Positions 8,800 to 19,189 are shown, counted from the first letter of the stretch. The stretch is 64,000 bases of DNA from Thermophilibacter mediterraneus (GCF_900119385.1 NZ_FPKO01000008.1:248001-312000); one strand, 5' to 3'. Notes: a model not told the origin generated them from the sequence alone. Made by a program: numbers and translations.

Positions 8800-9000
8800 G
8801 CGCACTCGACGGGATTTGTGTCCGCCCGGACAGGAACGGGCCCGAGTGCGCGCCGCCCAGCGCGCACTCGACCGGATTTGCGTCCGCCCGGACAGGAACG
8901 GGCCCGAGTGCGCGCCGCCCAGCGCGCACTCGACGGGATTTGCGTCCGCCCGGACAGGAACGGGCCCGAGTGCGCGCCGCCCAGCGCGCATTCAACCGGA
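8800..9000. repeat. Tandem 62-bp repeats (3.25 copies)
   Basis: Copies start at 8800, 8862 and 8924, with a partial copy at 8986-9000, and differ at only a few bases. Each unit contains GAGTGCGCGC and GCGCGCACTC across the unit junction, making a 10-bp-stem hairpin, plus TCCGCCCGGACAGGAACGGG. The block abuts the dapH stop codon. Confidence 0.85.
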
Positions 9001-9010
9001 CGCGCCGCAG

Positions 9011-9712
9011 CTACAGCCGGCGAAGCTCCTCGACGAGCCCCGTCTTGGCGTCGGTCCGACCGTCGCGCATCTTGATCGCGCGCGCGGGCACGCCAGCGAC
9101 GACGGCGCCTGCCGGCACGTCCTCCACGCAGACGGCGCCCGCGGCCACCACGGCGCCCTCCCCCACGCGCACGCCCTCGAGCACGACGGCGTTTGCGCCG
9201 ATCATCACGCCGTCCTCCACGACCACGGGCGTCGCGCTCGCCGGCTCGACCACACCCGCGAGCACCGCGCCGGCGCCGACGTGGCAGTTCGCCCCCACAG
9301 TGGCGCGTCCGCCGAGCACGGCGTTCATGTCGATCATGGTGCCCGGACCCACCACGGCGCCGATGTTGATCACGGCGCCCATCATGATGACGGCTCCGTC
9401 GCCGATCTCGACGCGGTCGCGGATGACCGCGCCCGGCTCGATGCGGGCGTTCACGCCCGTGAGGTCGAGCAGCGGCACGGCGGAGTTGCGCCGGTCGCAC
9501 TCGACGTCGAAGTACTCGATGGCGTCGGCGTTGCTCTCCAGGATCCGGGAGAGCTCGCCCCACGCGCCAAAGACGATCTTGCCGTCGCGCCCGCCGTAGA
9601 CGCGCGCGGACCCCCAGTCCACGCGCATGCCGCACCGCTCGTGGACGTAGAGCTTGACCGGCGTGGCCTTGGGGGCGTTTGCGATGAAGTCGATGATCTC
9701 CTGGGCGTCCAT
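9011..9712 (-). CDS. dapH: Tetrahydrodipicolinate N-acetyltransferase
   Basis: A 233-residue left-handed beta-helix (hexapeptide repeat) acetyltransferase that acetylates tetrahydrodipicolinate, committing lysine/DAP synthesis to the acetylase branch. It aligns end to end with Bacillus DapH: N-terminal [19 protein letters not shown], then [43 protein letters not shown] and the C-terminal [11 protein letters not shown]. The ATG at 9712 was chosen because the frame upstream runs antisense-like through dapB. A hairpin repeat separates it from dapB. Confidence 0.95.
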   Translation of the reverse strand: MDAQEIIDFIANAPKATPVKLYVHERCGMRVDWGSARVYGGRDGKIVFGAWGELSRILESNADAIEYFDVECDRRNSAVPLLDLTGVNARIEPGAVIRDRVEIGDGAVIMMGAVINIGAVVGPGTMIDMNAVLGGRATVGANCHVGAGAVLAGVVEPASATPVVVEDGVMIGANAVVLEGVRVGEGAVVAAGAVCVEDVPAGAVVAGVPARAIKMRDGRTDAKTGLVEELRRL

Positions 9713-9740
9713 GGTGGCTCCAATCTCTTGGTCGGGACGG

Positions 9741-9790
9741 AGTGGGACAGGGGGACGGAGCGGTGACACCCCCCGTCCCCCTGTCCCACT
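9741..9790. repeat. 18-bp-arm inverted repeat between dapB and dapH
   Basis: Arms 9741-9758 and 9773-9790 are perfect reverse complements around a 14-base loop containing GCGGTGACA. The right arm reaches into the dapB stop codon, so it may act as an attenuator or mRNA-stabilising hairpin within the operon. A related sequence (GGGGACGG with GTGACA) lies at 12978-13029 upstream of the deacetylase. Confidence 0.7.
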
Positions 9791-10526
9791 AGGCGAACAT
9801 GAGGTCGTCGAAGTCGTAGAAGCCGACGGGCCGGGAGAGCAGGCGCCCCGCCGCGGCGACGGCGCCCGCGACGAAGATCTGGCGGCTCGCGGCGCGGTGC
9901 GTGAGGCAGACCTCCTCGTCGGTCCCGAAGAAGTGGACCTCGTGCGTCCCCGCGACGGTGCCGCCCCGCAGCGCGTGCACGCCGATCTCGCCGGGGCGAC
10001 GCGGCCCCGCGATGCCCGAGCGGCCGTCCACGACGGGCCGGGAGCCCGCGGGGTCGACGGCGGCGAGCAGCGCCTTGGCGGTGCCGCTCGGGGCGTCGAC
10101 CTTCCTGCCGTGGTGCGTCTCCACGATCTCGACGTCCCAGCCGCCGAGCGCCTCGGCGACCATCGCGGTTGCCCGGCGCAGCGCCGCCACGCCGAGCGAG
10201 TAGTTCGAGGACCAGGTGACGCGGTTCGTCTCGCCCAGCGCGCGCAGCTCGGCAAGCTGCTCGGGCGCGTACCCGGTCGCCCCGCTCACGAGCGCGGCCC
10301 CCGTGCGCCGCGCGTAGGCGAGCACGTGCGGCAGCGCCGCCGGCGCCGAGAAGTCCACGACGAGGTCTGCGGCCGGGGCGCCCTCGTCGAGCTCGTCGAC
10401 GTTGTCGACGTCGTAGGATCCCGAGACGGCGAAGCCGCGCGCCGCGAGCTCCTCGCGCACGAGCCTGCCCATGCGGCCGCTGCCGCCCACCACGACCGCG
10501 CTCGTCACGCCGCCCGCGCTAGCCAA
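9789..10526 (-). CDS. dapB: 4-hydroxy-tetrahydrodipicolinate reductase
   Basis: A 245-residue NAD(P)H-dependent reductase of the DAP pathway. The Rossmann motif [13 protein letters not shown] is at the N-terminus. The catalytic [15 protein letters not shown] (E-x-H-H-x(3)-K-x-D-x-P-S-G-T-A) is near residue 132 and NYSLGV precedes it. The TTG start at 10526 overlaps the dapA stop and has GGGGAG nine bases upstream; a GTG at 10508 is an alternative that begins right at the Rossmann fold. It is slightly shorter than E. coli DapB (273). Confidence 0.94.
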   Translation of the reverse strand: MASAGGVTSAVVVGGSGRMGRLVREELAARGFAVSGSYDVDNVDELDEGAPAADLVVDFSAPAALPHVLAYARRTGAALVSGATGYAPEQLAELRALGETNRVTWSSNYSLGVAALRRATAMVAEALGGWDVEIVETHHGRKVDAPSGTAKALLAAVDPAGSRPVVDGRSGIAGPRRPGEIGVHALRGGTVAGTHEVHFFGTDEEVCLTHRAASRQIFVAGAVAAAGRLLSRPVGFYDFDDLMFA

Positions 10527-11409
10527 GGAGACCAGCTCCCCTCATGGCGGCGAGGAGCCGCTCGCGGCCGGCGTCCGAGATCTTCCAGAGCGGCAGGCGG
10601 TAGTTCTCGCCGATGAGGCCCATCTCGGCGAGGGCGCACTTGACCGGGATGGGGTTGACCTCGCAGAAGAGCGCGTGGACGAGCTCGAGGTTGTCGAGCT
10701 GGAGCTGACGGGCGCCCGCGACGTCGCCGGCGAGGAACCGCGCGCACATCTCGTGGACGGTCGCCGGGGCGACGTCCGCCCACACCGAGATGACGCCCGA
10801 GGCGCCCAGGCTCATGAGCGGGACCACGATGTCGTCGTTGCCCGAGAACATGCGGAAGTCGTCCGAGAGGTAGCGCGCGACCATGGTCGCGTACTCGATG
10901 GAGCCCGACGCCTCCTTGATGGCCCAGGCGTTGGGGTGCTCGGCCAGGCGCGCGAGGTTCTTCTCGCTGATGGAGCACCCGGTGCGGCCGGGGATGTTGT
11001 AGAGGACGCAGGGCACGTCAACCTTGTCGAGCACGGCGGTGAAGTGCCGGTAGATGCCCTCCTCGTTGGACTTGTTGTAGTAGGGCGTGATGAGCAGCAG
11101 GCCGTCGACGCCGATCCTCACGAGGCCGGCCGCCTTGCGCTCCGACTCGAAGGTGGCGTTGGAGCCGGCGCCGCCGATCACGGGGACGCGGCCGGCGACG
11201 CGCTCCACCACGCAGCGCGCCACCTCGAGGTCCTCGTCGTCGGTCATCGTCGACGACTCGCCGGTGGTGCCGAGCACGAGGATGCCGTCGGTGCCGCTCT
11301 CGAGGTGGAAGTCGACGAGGCGCTCGAGCGCGGCGAAGTCGATCGAGCCGTCCTCGGCAAACGGCGTGACGAGCGCGACGATCGATCCGGTGAGGTTGGT
11401 CATGTCCAT
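10519..11409 (-). CDS. dapA: 4-hydroxy-tetrahydrodipicolinate synthase
   Basis: A 296-residue TIM-barrel lyase condensing pyruvate with aspartate semialdehyde. It has GSIVALVTPF at the start, GTTGESSTM (about 49), the YNIPGRTG segment with the catalytic Tyr (about 137), and IKEASGS carrying the Schiff-base Lys (about 167). The ATG at 11409 has AAAGG six bases upstream; a second ATG two codons later is also possible. It lies 41 bp downstream of lysA. Confidence 0.96.
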   Translation of the reverse strand: MDMTNLTGSIVALVTPFAEDGSIDFAALERLVDFHLESGTDGILVLGTTGESSTMTDDEDLEVARCVVERVAGRVPVIGGAGSNATFESERKAAGLVRIGVDGLLLITPYYNKSNEEGIYRHFTAVLDKVDVPCVLYNIPGRTGCSISEKNLARLAEHPNAWAIKEASGSIEYATMVARYLSDDFRMFSGNDDIVVPLMSLGASGVISVWADVAPATVHEMCARFLAGDVAGARQLQLDNLELVHALFCEVNPIPVKCALAEMGLIGENYRLPLWKISDAGRERLLAAMRGAGLLG

Positions 11410-11450
11410 GGCGCTGCCTTTCTCGAGATGGCCAAAGGGGGTCTCTTGGA

Positions 11451-12728
11451 TCAGCGGTTCCAGTCGGGGTTGACGTCGAGGGTGGCGAAGTAGTCGCTCG
11501 GCTTCTCGGCGCGACGGATGAGCTCGGTGGAGCCATCCTCGCGCAGCAGCACCTCCGCGGACCTGAGCCGGCCGTTGTAGTTGTAGCCCATCGAGTATCC
11601 GTGCGCCCCGGTGTCGTGGATGACGAGCAGGTCGCCGAGCTCGACCTCGGGGAGCTCGCGGTCGACCGCGAACTTGTCGTTGTTCTCGCAGAGGCACCCC
11701 GTGACGTCGTAGGTGCGCGCGGCGGGCCGGCGGGACTTGTCCGGGCCGCCCGCCTGCCCCATCACCGTTATGTGGTGGTAGGCGCCGTACATGGCCGGCC
11801 GGATGAGGTCCACCGCGCTCGCGTCGACGCCCAGGTAGTCCTTGTGGATGCGCTTCTCGTGGATGACCCGCGTGACCAGGCAGCCGAAGGGCCCCGTCAT
11901 GAAGCGCCCCATCTCGGCGAAGACGGCGACGTCGCCCATGCCGGCCGGCACGAGCACCTCCTCGAAGGCGCGGCGCACGCCCTCGGCGATGGCCCGGATG
12001 TCGCAGGGGGCCTCGTCGGGTCGGTACGGGATGCCCACGCCGCCCGAGAGGTTCACGAAGCCCACGTGCACGCCGCACTCGCGCGAGAGGCGCGTCGCGA
12101 GGCCAAAGAGGATGCGCGCGAGGGCCGGGTAGTAGTCGTTGCCGTGCGTGTTGGAGGCGAGAAACGCGTGGAGCCCGAACTCCCTCGCCCCGCGGTCGCG
12201 AAGCGCCCGGAACGCCTCGAAGAGCTGCGCCTCGGTCATGCCGTACTTGGAGTCGCCGGGGTTGTCCATGATGCCGTTGGCCAGGCGGAAGAGCCCGCCC
12301 GGGTTGAAGCGGCAGCTCACGACGGGCGGAACGGGGCCCGCCACCTCCTCGAAGAAGGGTATGTGGGAGAGGTCGTCGAAGTTCACGATGGCGCCGAGCT
12401 CGCGCGCCAGGCGAAAGTCCTCGGCCGGCGTGTCGTTTGACGAGAACATGATCCTCTCACCGGTCAGGCCCAGCCGCCGCGCGATCATGAGCTCCGTGAG
12501 GCTCGAGCAGTCGCAGCCGCAGCCGTGCTCGGCCAGGATCCTCACGATCGTGGGGTTGGGGTTGGCCTTCACGGCGAAGTACTCGCGAAACCCGGGGTTC
12601 CACGAGAAGGCGTCGAGCACGGCCTCCGCGTTCGCGCGGATGCCGGCCTCGTCGTAGAGGTGGAAGGGGGTCGGGTAGCGCTCGGCGATGTCGACGAGCT
12701 GCTCCTTGGAGACGAACGGCCGCTTCAT
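11451..12728 (-). CDS. lysA: Diaminopimelate decarboxylase
   Basis: A 425-residue PLP enzyme of the alanine racemase-like fold that makes L-lysine from meso-DAP. It has FAVKANPNPTIVRIL with the PLP Lys near residue 50, the substrate-pocket Cys in CLCENNDKF, and GAHGYSMGYNYNGR near the C-terminus. An in-frame upstream ATG would extend it by 23 residues. The ATG at 12728 is preferred because AGGGAG lies at good distance and the product begins MKRPFVSKEQLVD, as in relatives. It is the first gene of lysA-dapA-dapB-dapH. Confidence 0.94.
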   Translation of the reverse strand: MKRPFVSKEQLVDIAERYPTPFHLYDEAGIRANAEAVLDAFSWNPGFREYFAVKANPNPTIVRILAEHGCGCDCSSLTELMIARRLGLTGERIMFSSNDTPAEDFRLARELGAIVNFDDLSHIPFFEEVAGPVPPVVSCRFNPGGLFRLANGIMDNPGDSKYGMTEAQLFEAFRALRDRGAREFGLHAFLASNTHGNDYYPALARILFGLATRLSRECGVHVGFVNLSGGVGIPYRPDEAPCDIRAIAEGVRRAFEEVLVPAGMGDVAVFAEMGRFMTGPFGCLVTRVIHEKRIHKDYLGVDASAVDLIRPAMYGAYHHITVMGQAGGPDKSRRPAARTYDVTGCLCENNDKFAVDRELPEVELGDLLVIHDTGAHGYSMGYNYNGRLRSAEVLLREDGSTELIRRAEKPSDYFATLDVNPDWNR

Positions 12729-13043
12729 GCAAGCTCCCTGATAGCGCTCCTGCAGATTCGTTGCAGACAGTCCCGCGGGTCTTCCCCGAGGGCCCACCCC
12801 GCGACCGCGCCCGGGCGCAGAGTTCGGCGGGTCCGCCTCCCCGCGGGGTCGTGACGCCTGCCGGCTGCCCCGCGGATCTTCTCGCCCGCGCCTCTATCGT
12901 GTGGCGACACTGTATCACGCGAGCGCGTCGACGCGGGACCACGCGGCGCCCGGTTGATACACTGGCAACAAAGAACGTGACACGGGGACGGGGGGACTGT
13001 CACCGCTCCTCCGTCCCCGCGTCCCACTTCCCCAGGAGGACCC
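12729..13043. promoter_or_regulatory. Divergent regulatory region, lysA operon / N-acetyl-DAP deacetylase
   Basis: These 315 bases separate lysA (leftward) from the deacetylase (rightward). TGTATCA at 12911-12917 and its reverse complement TGATACA at 12955-12961 form a widely spaced dyad that could be an operator or a pair of divergent -10 boxes. The stretch 12978-13029 is a GGGGACGG/CCGTCCCC hairpin overlapped by GTGACA...TGTCAC, related to the repeat at 9741. AGGAGG lies just before the ATG at 13044. Confidence 0.45.
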
Positions 13044-14195
13044 ATGCCAGACGATAAGGACCGCGAGCTCGAGCGGCTCCGCCGGTGGCGGCGCGACCTG
13101 CACCGCATTCCCGAGCTCGACGTCGACCTGCCCGAGACCCTCGCCTACGTGCGCGCCGCGCTCGACGCGCTCTCCTGCAAGGTGGTCGAGCCCTGCGAGA
13201 GCTGCCTCGTCGCCCGGTTCGACCTCGGGCGCGGGCGCGCGACGGCGCTGCGCACCGACATGGACGCGCTGCCCGTGGCGGAGCGCACCGGGGCACCGTA
13301 CGCGAGCGCGCACCCGGGCCGCATGCACGCCTGCGGGCACGACGGCCACATGGCCATGGCGCTCGCCGCGGCGACGTGGGTCGACGACGTCGTCGCCGAC
13401 CGCGCGGGCGGGCTGAGCGCGGACGACCTCCCGCGCGACGTGGTCATCGTGTTCCAGCCCGCCGAGGAGACGACCGGCGGCGCGGCGCGCGTGTGCGGGA
13501 GCGGCGTCCTCGAGCGCTGCGGCGTCGACCGGATCTTTGGCATGCACCTCTGGCCGGACCTGCCGGCGGGGACGCTCGCCTCGCGCCCGGGCGCGCTCAT
13601 GGCGCGCTCGAGCGAGGTCACCGTGGAGTTCTCGGGGCGCGCGAGCCACATCGCGCGCTGGCAGGAGGGCCGCGACGCGCTCGCCGCGGCGGCGCGGTTC
13701 GTGCCGTCTGCGGAGGCGATGTGCGGAAGGCTCGCGCGCGAGGGGGGCGAGCCGTGCCTGCTGCGCTTCGGCCGGCTCGAGGCGGGGACGGTGAGAAACG
13801 CCATCGCCGGCTCGGCGCGGGCGGAGGGCAGCCTGAGGGTCTTCTCGGACGCGATGCTCGACCGCGCCCGCGAGGCGGTGGGCACGCTGGCACAGAACGC
13901 GGCGCGGACCGAGGGCTGCACGGTCGAGCTCAGCCTCTCGGAGGGCTACCCGCCCGTGACCAACGACCCCGAGCTGCTCTCGGCCGCGCGCCGGGCGCTG
14001 CCGGGCCTGCGCGAGCTCGACGAGCCCCTGCTCATCGCCGAGGACTTCTCGTTCTACCAGCGGAGCCTGCCCGGCGTCTTCATGCTGCTGGGGACGGGGA
14101 CGGGGACGCCCCTGCACGCCGACACGTTCGACTTCGACGAGCGGGTGCTGCTGGCGGGGGCGGACGCGTACCGGCGCCTGCTGCTCATGGCGTAG
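13044..14195 (+). CDS. M20-family amidohydrolase, probable N-acetyldiaminopimelate deacetylase
   Basis: A 383-residue peptidase family M20D protein. It has the metal/catalytic motifs RTDMDALPV (about 73), HACGHDGHMAM (about 98), VFQPAEE (about 139) and a C-terminal EDFSFY. M20D enzymes hydrolyse N-acyl amino acids. Lying divergently beside lysA-dapA-dapB-dapH, with dapH needing a deacetylase partner, the best inference is N-acetyl-L,L-DAP deacetylase. A general hippurate/IAA-type aminoacylase is the alternative. The start has AGGAGG six bases upstream. GC-rich coding with no sign of transfer. Confidence 0.8.
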   Translation: MPDDKDRELERLRRWRRDLHRIPELDVDLPETLAYVRAALDALSCKVVEPCESCLVARFDLGRGRATALRTDMDALPVAERTGAPYASAHPGRMHACGHDGHMAMALAAATWVDDVVADRAGGLSADDLPRDVVIVFQPAEETTGGAARVCGSGVLERCGVDRIFGMHLWPDLPAGTLASRPGALMARSSEVTVEFSGRASHIARWQEGRDALAAAARFVPSAEAMCGRLAREGGEPCLLRFGRLEAGTVRNAIAGSARAEGSLRVFSDAMLDRAREAVGTLAQNAARTEGCTVELSLSEGYPPVTNDPELLSAARRALPGLRELDEPLLIAEDFSFYQRSLPGVFMLLGTGTGTPLHADTFDFDERVLLAGADAYRRLLLMA

Positions 14196-14216
14196 GCGGG
14201 GGCGGAGCGGCCCGCG

Positions 14217-14255
14217 GCCCGCGGTCGGATCGCGGGCACCCCGTCCTTCTCGGTG
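14217..14255 (+). terminator. Terminator of the deacetylase gene
   Basis: GCCCGCG (14217-14223) pairs with CGCGGGC (14231-14237) 21 bases past the stop codon. It is followed by ACCCCGTCCTTCTCGG, a pyrimidine-rich tail instead of a U run, as at several other gene ends in this window. Confidence 0.55.
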
Positions 14256-14917
14256 CTAGGTCCTTCTCGGTGCTTAGCTTTTCTCTGCCGTTGCAACCGG
14301 GTGCGACTCGGCGCTTAGGAATTGTCGCCCGTTTGCGGGGGCGGCGCCGCGGAGCGCGCCCCGGAACGCGGCGTCCCCTCGGCCTGCTTAGCTTTTCTCG
14401 GCCGTCTTCGAAGCCGCCCCCGTGCTGCACAGGAATCGCAGCTCGTATGCGACGCCCCTGCCGAGAAGAGCTCGCGCGCGACAAGACCGCCGCAAACGGG
14501 CGCGAATTTCTGTGCGCAAGGACGACCCTCTCCGCAACGGCCGAGAAAAACCATGCGCTCGGGGGCGTACGGGAGCCCCGGAGGCGGCGGGGAGCGCGCC
14601 CAGAGGGCGCCGCGCCCCCCTCGATCGTCATACGGGCGCGATTTTCTATGCACGGAGGAGGCCTCTTCTGCAACGGCCGAGAATTCCTGTGCGCACGGGC
14701 GGCGCAGCAGGAGCGTCGACCACCTCGTGCTGCGGGCACCGGCAGAGTGCTTGCTGGACCTGCCGCGCGCGGCACGGACGGCTCCCCGGGGCCCGGCAAC
14801 CGGGACGGGCCGCGGGGCCTGGCGCCTCCCCGCGCCAACCCCGGCACAAAGACGCCCCCGGCGCGAGGCCGGGGGCGACGGGAGGGCACGCGGTCGGGCG
14901 GGCGCCTGGGGACGGGC
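14256..14917. repeat. Non-coding region with degenerate GGCCGAGAA repeats
   Basis: About 660 bases without a supportable gene. At least four related segments of about 45-50 bp occur. Two are forward (about 14505-14555 and 14637-14690), each reading ATTTTCTGTGCRC... then GCAACGGCCGAGAA. Two are reverse (about 14262-14310 and 14385-14455), where the same GGCCGAGAAAAGC and GATTCCTGTGC words appear on the minus strand. The remainder is GC-rich; no coding signal was seen. Confidence 0.5.
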
Positions 14918-16021
14918 CTACTCCGCCTCGGGCGCCACGACCGGGTCGGCGTTGACGAGGTCGGAGCCGCGCCCGTAGCTCGGGCGCGCCGCCTCGTGCT
15001 GCATCGACACCGCGAGGTCGAGCACGTCGGCCGCGTCGACGTTGTCGTAGCGGTGGCACGCGCACGCGTGGTCGGGCAGGACCTCGCGCAGCTTGGGGGC
15101 AGCCACGTCGCAGGCGCCGACCTTGGCGAAGCAGCGGCTCGCGAAGCGGCACCCCGCCGGCGGGTCGATGGGGCTCGGGACGTCGCCCTCGAGGATGATG
15201 CGGCGGCGCTGGAGCTTGGGGTCCGGGCTCGGGATCGCGGAGAGCAGCGCTTGGGTGTAGGGGCACAGCGGCTCGCTGTAGAGGCTGTTCTTGGGGGCGA
15301 TCTCCATGAGGCGGCCCAGGTACATGACGCCCACGCGGTCGGAGATGTGCTTGACCACGTTGAGGCCGTGCGCGATGAACAGGTAGGTCAGGCCGAACTG
15401 CTCCTTGAGGTCGTCGAGCAGGTTCAGGACCTGCGCCTGGATGGACACGTCGAGGGCCGAGACCGGCTCGTCGCAGACGATGAGCTTGGGGTTGACCGCG
15501 AGCGCCCGGGCGATGCCCACGCGCTGGCGCTGCCCGCCCGAGAACTCGTGCGGGTAGCGGTTCTTCATGTAGGACGCCAGGCCCACGCACTCGAGCAGCT
15601 CGTCCACGCGCGCCTCGACCTGGTCCTCGGGCAGCAGCTTGTTGGTGCGGATGGGCTCCGCCACGATCTGGGCGATCGTCATGCGGGGGTTCAGGCTCGC
15701 GTAGGGGTCCTGGAAGATGAGCTGGATGTCGCGGCAGAGCGCGCGGCGCTCCCTGGCCGGCATCGCGGTGACGTCGCGCCCCTCGAAGACGATCCTGCCG
15801 CTCGTGGGCTTGAGCAGGCCGACGAGCATCTTGCCGATGGTGGTCTTGCCGCACCCGGACTCGCCCACGAGGCCGAAGGCCTCGCCGCGGCGGATGGTGA
15901 AGCTCACGTCGTCGACGGCCTGCACGAACGACGTCGGCTTGCCGAAGAAGTTGGTGTCGGCCACGAAGCTCTTGGTGAGGTGCTGGACCTCGATGAGGTT
16001 CTCGGTGTTGCTGGCTGCCAT
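14918..16021 (-). CDS. oppF: Oligopeptide ABC transporter ATP-binding protein OppF-like
   Basis: The 367-residue second ATPase of the importer. It shows Walker A GESGCGKTT (about 53-61), the QLIFQDPYASLNPRMT Q-loop region, signature SGGQRQRVGIARAL, Walker B LIVCDEP and the C-terminal oligopeptide domain CRFASRCFAKVGAC that is known in Opp/Dpp ATPases to hold a Cys cluster. The C-terminal 40 residues after the Cys domain are family-atypical and acidic. It begins on the base after the oppD stop codon. Confidence 0.92.
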   Translation of the reverse strand: MAASNTENLIEVQHLTKSFVADTNFFGKPTSFVQAVDDVSFTIRRGEAFGLVGESGCGKTTIGKMLVGLLKPTSGRIVFEGRDVTAMPARERRALCRDIQLIFQDPYASLNPRMTIAQIVAEPIRTNKLLPEDQVEARVDELLECVGLASYMKNRYPHEFSGGQRQRVGIARALAVNPKLIVCDEPVSALDVSIQAQVLNLLDDLKEQFGLTYLFIAHGLNVVKHISDRVGVMYLGRLMEIAPKNSLYSEPLCPYTQALLSAIPSPDPKLQRRRIILEGDVPSPIDPPAGCRFASRCFAKVGACDVAAPKLREVLPDHACACHRYDNVDAADVLDLAVSMQHEAARPSYGRGSDLVNADPVVAPEAE

Positions 16022-17134
<1,113 letters not shown>

Positions 17135-17138
17135 ATCA

Positions 17139-18065
17139 TCACCTGTTCCTGCTCTTGGGGTCGAAGGCGTCGCGGATGCCGTCGCCGAGCAGGTTGAACG
17201 CGAGCACCGTGACGGTGATGGCGAGGCCCGGGAAGATCATGGCGTGCGGCGCCGAGAAGATGTAGTTGCGGCCGCGGCCGAGCATGTCGCCCCACTCCGC
17301 CGCCGGCGGCTGGACGCCGAGGCCAAGGAACCCCAGGGCGGCGGCGTCGAGGATGGCGCTCGAGATGCCGAGCGTGGCGCGCACGATGATCGACGGCATG
17401 ACGTTGGGCAGCACGTGACGGAAGATGATGGTGGCGTCGGAGTCGCCGATGACGCGGGCGGCGGCGACGTAGTCGGACTGCTTGACGGCGAGCACCTGGC
17501 TGCGCACGATGCGCGCGTACTCCGGGATGGAGACGAGGCCGATGGCCACGATGGCCTTGTCGATACCCTGCCCGAGCGCCGCCATGAAGGCGATGGCCAG
17601 AAGGATCGAGGGGATCGCGAGCATCATGTCCATGACGCGCATGATGATCGTGTCAACCACGCCGCCCTTGTAGCCGGCGACGGCGCCGAGCGTGACGCCG
17701 ATGGTGAGCGAGATCGCCACCGAGAGCAGGCCCACCGTGAGCGAGATCTGGCTGCCCACCAGGATGCGGCAGAAGATGTCGCGGCCCTGCTGGTCGGTGC
17801 CGAACCAGTGCTCGGGGCTCGGGCCCTGGAAGGACACCGAGAGGTCCTGCTGGTAGGGGTCGTACGGGAGCACCTGCGGCGCCACGAACGTGACGATCGC
17901 CACGACGGCGAGAAGGGCGATGACGCCGAGGCTCACCATGGCGGGGACGTTCTTGCGCAGCGAGTACCAGACGTCCTTCCACAGCGACTCGGCCTTCTCG
18001 GCACCCCGGTCCTTCTCCCCCGGGCCCTGCGTGCGGGCGGTCGTTGCCTCTGCCATGCCGATCAC
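17139..18065 (-). CDS. oppC: Oligopeptide ABC transporter permease OppC-like
   Basis: A 308-residue inner-membrane permease with an N-terminal cytoplasmic stretch, a first membrane segment near residues 38-62, and four to five more. The [21 protein letters not shown] region and the EAA-like loop [29 protein letters not shown] (about residue 190) are diagnostic of DppC/OppC. It overlaps oppB by four bases. Confidence 0.93.
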   Translation of the reverse strand: MIGMAEATTARTQGPGEKDRGAEKAESLWKDVWYSLRKNVPAMVSLGVIALLAVVAIVTFVAPQVLPYDPYQQDLSVSFQGPSPEHWFGTDQQGRDIFCRILVGSQISLTVGLLSVAISLTIGVTLGAVAGYKGGVVDTIIMRVMDMMLAIPSILLAIAFMAALGQGIDKAIVAIGLVSIPEYARIVRSQVLAVKQSDYVAAARVIGDSDATIIFRHVLPNVMPSIIVRATLGISSAILDAAALGFLGLGVQPPAAEWGDMLGRGRNYIFSAPHAMIFPGLAITVTVLAFNLLGDGIRDAFDPKSRNR

Positions 18066-19078
18066 CCCTCTTCCTTGCCGTAGGTGATGCGCGGGTCGAG
18101 GTAGGCGTAGATGACGTCCACCACGAGGTTGATGACGATGAAGATCACGCCGATGAGCAGGACGGCGCCCTGGACCACCGGGTAGTCGGACTTGAGGATG
18201 CAGTCGACCACGTACTTGCCGATGCCGGGCCAGGCGAAGACCGTCTCGGTGAGCATGGCGCCGCCGAGGAGGCTCCCCAGCTGCAGGCCGATGACCGTGG
18301 TCACGGGCAGCATGGCGTTGCGCAGGGCGTGGTGCTTGTTGACGCGGCCGCGCTTGAGGCCCTTGGCGCGGGCCGTGCGCACGTAGTCCTCGTTGAGGGT
18401 CTCGAGCATGCTCGAGCGGGTCATGCGGGTGATGACCGCCATCGAGTACATGGAGAGCGCGAGCGCCGGCAGGATGATGTGCGAGAGCGCGTCGGCGAAG
18501 GCCTCGAGGTCACCCGAGAACAACGTGTCGATGAGGTAGAGCCCCGTCCCGCCCACCGGCTGGAGCAGCGGGTCGATGCGCCCGGAGCTCGGCAGCACGT
18601 GGAGCACGCCGGCGAACAGGATGATGAGAAGGACGCCGAGCCAGAAGATCGGCATCGAGACGCCCACGAGCGCGAGGATCGTGGCGAGGCCGTCGATCGG
18701 CGAGTTCTTGTGGGTGGCGGACACCACGCCGAGGGCGACGCCCACCACGCCGGCGATGACGATGGCGACGAGCGCGAGCTCGACGGTGGCCGGGAAGCGC
18801 GAGAGCAGCTCCTGCGCCACGGGGGCGTGCGTGTAGTAGCTCTCGCCGAGGTCGCCGGTGAGCGCGCCGGTGAGGAAGTTGAAGTACTGGATGACGATGG
18901 GGTCGTTGAGGCCGTTCTCCTGGCGCCAGGCCTCCATGGCCTCGGCCGTCGCGTGCTGGCCGAGGACGACGGGCGCCGGGTCGGCAGAGAACACGCGCAT
19001 GATCAGAAAGACGATGATCGAGACGCCAAGCAGCACGGGAATTGCCATCAGGATGCGCTTGAGCACGTACTTGAGCAC
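18062..19078 (-). CDS. oppB: Oligopeptide ABC transporter permease OppB-like
   Basis: A 338-residue permease starting MLKYVLKRILMAIPVLLGVSIIVFLIMR, the classic OppB/DppB first membrane helix. The EAA loop TRSSMLETLNEDYVRTARAKGLKRGRV lies near residue 220, and the C-terminus carries the last helix. A hairpin in the 111-bp gap to oppA suggests the binding protein is made in excess of the membrane components. Confidence 0.94.
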   Translation of the reverse strand: MLKYVLKRILMAIPVLLGVSIIVFLIMRVFSADPAPVVLGQHATAEAMEAWRQENGLNDPIVIQYFNFLTGALTGDLGESYYTHAPVAQELLSRFPATVELALVAIVIAGVVGVALGVVSATHKNSPIDGLATILALVGVSMPIFWLGVLLIILFAGVLHVLPSSGRIDPLLQPVGGTGLYLIDTLFSGDLEAFADALSHIILPALALSMYSMAVITRMTRSSMLETLNEDYVRTARAKGLKRGRVNKHHALRNAMLPVTTVIGLQLGSLLGGAMLTETVFAWPGIGKYVVDCILKSDYPVVQGAVLLIGVIFIVINLVVDVIYAYLDPRITYGKEEG

Positions 19079-19124
19079 GCTTTCCCCCTTTCCTGCGCAG
19101 GGCGGGACGAACGGAACATAATGG

Positions 19125-19155
19125 GGGAACGGGCCAGCGACGCCGACCCGTTCCC
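19125..19155 (-). terminator. Intercistronic hairpin between oppA and oppB
   Basis: GGGAACGGG (19125-19133) and CCCGTTCCC (19147-19155) form a 9-bp stem with a 13-base loop just past the oppA stop codon. There is no U run, so partial termination or 3'-end protection of the oppA mRNA is more likely than full termination. Confidence 0.5.
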
Positions 19156-19189
19156 TGACGGTCAGACCATCAAGAGCGCGCCCTTGTCG

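Larger units (their letters stand above)
8616..9010. other. Repeat-packed intergenic region between asp23-like gene and dapH
   Basis: No gene is supported here. The 395 bases contain the asp23-like promoter within a 61-bp perfect inverted repeat (8664-8724), a second, looser hairpin at about 8769-8809, and 3.25 tandem copies of a 62-bp unit up to the dapH stop codon. Confidence 0.7.

Noticed and set aside
8800-9000. CRISPR array
   Set aside because: The 62-bp units are contiguous and nearly identical throughout, with no variable spacers and no cas genes.
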